From Alteromonas sp. 5E99-2 (lineage in GTDB: Bacteria; Pseudomonadota; Gammaproteobacteria; Enterobacterales; Alteromonadaceae), in the NCBI RefSeq assembly GCF_017368475.1, contig NZ_JAFNJE010000002.1, forward strand, positions 248,001 to 312,000: a DNA stretch of 64,000 nt, read 5' to 3'. Positions 63,488 to 64,000 of the stretch are shown one piece after another. How positions within the stretch are numbered: position 1 is the first letter of the stretch; the number at the start of each line of letters is the position of its first letter. The notes under the pieces are model-generated. The model saw only the letters and a program-made list of their open reading frames with translations. It was not told the origin of the DNA and did not search any database. Made by a program: the position numbers and the translations under genes.

Positions 63488-63680
63488 CTTGGAGTCCTTA
63501 AAATATGTTTATTTACTAATATTAGAAACCTTTAAAAACAGACAAATCATTAAGTTTACTTGCCTTTCTTTAATATCAAGGTTACTTCGATTAACCATAA
63601 AGTATAGTACAAATTTTTCTTCTGGTGCTTTTTAATCAAAGATTAAAAATGAGATAGCATGACAAAAAGTAAAATGAATT

Positions 63681-63756
63681 TCGGCTAGCTTTACCGCACA
63701 CTGAACTACTCTTGCGGGGTAAGTTCGGCATGGCTTCTGACCTATGAGCTAGCCGA
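63681..63756. ncRNA. Candidate structured RNA element with short 5S-rRNA-like blocks
   Basis: A perfect 10-bp inverted repeat, TCGGCTAGCT (63681-63690) and AGCTAGCCGA (63747-63756), encloses 56 bases. Inside, TTACCGCA pairs with TGCGGGGTAA apart from two bulged G. Read on the minus strand it contains CCATGCCGAACT (63733-63722), identical to the loop C region of 5S rRNA, then GCAAGAGTAG, close to 5S GCGAGAGTAG. It is too short for a complete 5S gene. Beyond it, to 64000, are smaller hairpins (CTTTAA/TTAAAG at 63835-63852) but no gene I can support. Confidence 0.3.
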
Positions 63757-64000
63757 GTTAACACAGAACACAAAAGACTGTCTGAGCAGCACGCTCTGGA
63801 ACAAGGACAAACACAAGTACTCATTAAGTACGCTTTAAACCGGCTTAAAGACGATTGAAAAAACCAGTCAAATAAACGGATAAAAGAATAGCAAGAAGCG
63901 TCAAGACGACGCCTATTAAGCAGACTATACTCGCTCCATGTTTGAAATGGCGCGATAAGCATGCAAAAAAGAACGCAAAAAGAGAACCTTGCTCAATATG

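Noticed and set aside
63681-63756. Complete 5S rRNA gene or cyclic-di-GMP riboswitch
   Set aside because: It is far too short for 5S, and the conserved GEMM riboswitch segments are absent, so it is kept only as a low-confidence structured element.
63636-63962. 108-codon minus-strand frame near the right edge, with a transposase-like start MPNLPRK inside
   Set aside because: Only a few residues resemble REP-associated transposase N-termini and the rest does not follow. The region is dominated by inverted repeats, so a structured element explains it better.

Overview
The window reads as chromosomal DNA of a marine gammaproteobacterium of the Alteromonadales type (Alteromonas/Glaciecola/Paraglaciecola-like). 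This is inferred from moderately low G+C, a WaaA lipid A Kdo transferase (Gram-negative envelope), an adjacent ackA-pta pair, azurin, several lipoproteins, a Gram-negative-style M56-TonB fusion, and genes for marine uronate polysaccharide use (PL17 oligoalginate lyase, a PF05426 alginate-lyase-family protein, a probable DEH reductase, mannonate dehydratase). No rRNA, tRNA, CRISPR array, intact insertion sequence or prophage was recognised. Gene density is about 90 percent. Most convergent gene pairs are separated by good hairpin terminators.

Layout. 1-4.5 kb: 5' end of an exported protein, a membrane-anchored FMN/3Fe-4S glutamate-synthase-like protein, then a minus-strand MarR / alpha-beta hydrolase / quinone oxidoreductase operon with a palindromic operator. 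4.6-16.9 kb: Na+/H+ antiporter, waaA, DoxX-like protein, DUF885 lipoprotein, DUF3718- and DUF302-like exported proteins, uxuA with a divergent cupin-like gene, M28 peptidase, azurin. 17-25.8 kb: beta-propeller protein, ackA-pta, alginate-lyase-family protein, a very small charged protein missed by ordinary length cut-offs, SPFH protein plus a small ribbon-helix-helix-like protein, GT2 glycosyltransferase. 25.8-33.7 kb: transglutaminase-like membrane protein, NYN nuclease-like protein, DUF3179 protein, solute-binding-like protein, a PEP-CTERM-like protein, SDR reductase, YHYH lipoprotein with a small Cys-rich partner. 33.7-44.4 kb: BlaI/M56-TonB operon with two operators, a divergent peptide deformylase, S9 peptidase, PL17 lyase, YitT, hydratase, a photolyase without Fe-S ligands, MsrA. 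44.5-52 kb: Lrp regulator, class V aminotransferase and 2OG-Fe dioxygenase; an ECF sigma cluster; a histidine-kinase remnant; periplasmic HAD; proA. 52.5-64 kb: two chemoreceptors, methyltransferase-like and YHS proteins, a 1219-residue VanZ / acyltransferase-3 / PHP fusion, a GGDEF-EAL protein, and a structured non-coding tail.

How the genes fit together. The PL17 lyase, the DEH-reductase-like SDR and the alginate-lyase-family protein would feed alginate-type oligomers to DEH and KDG. UxuA makes KDG from mannonate. AckA-Pta handles overflow acetate. These carbohydrate genes are scattered as single units rather than packed in one polysaccharide utilisation locus.

The most unusual observations are the VanZ-AT3-PHP triple fusion, the photolyase lacking all four expected cluster cysteines, the Lrp / PLP enzyme / 2OG-dioxygenase cassette, a hairpin that could mask the antiporter ribosome binding site, and a structured element near the right edge with short 5S-rRNA-like blocks. 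All assignments come from reading the sequence; no database search was run.
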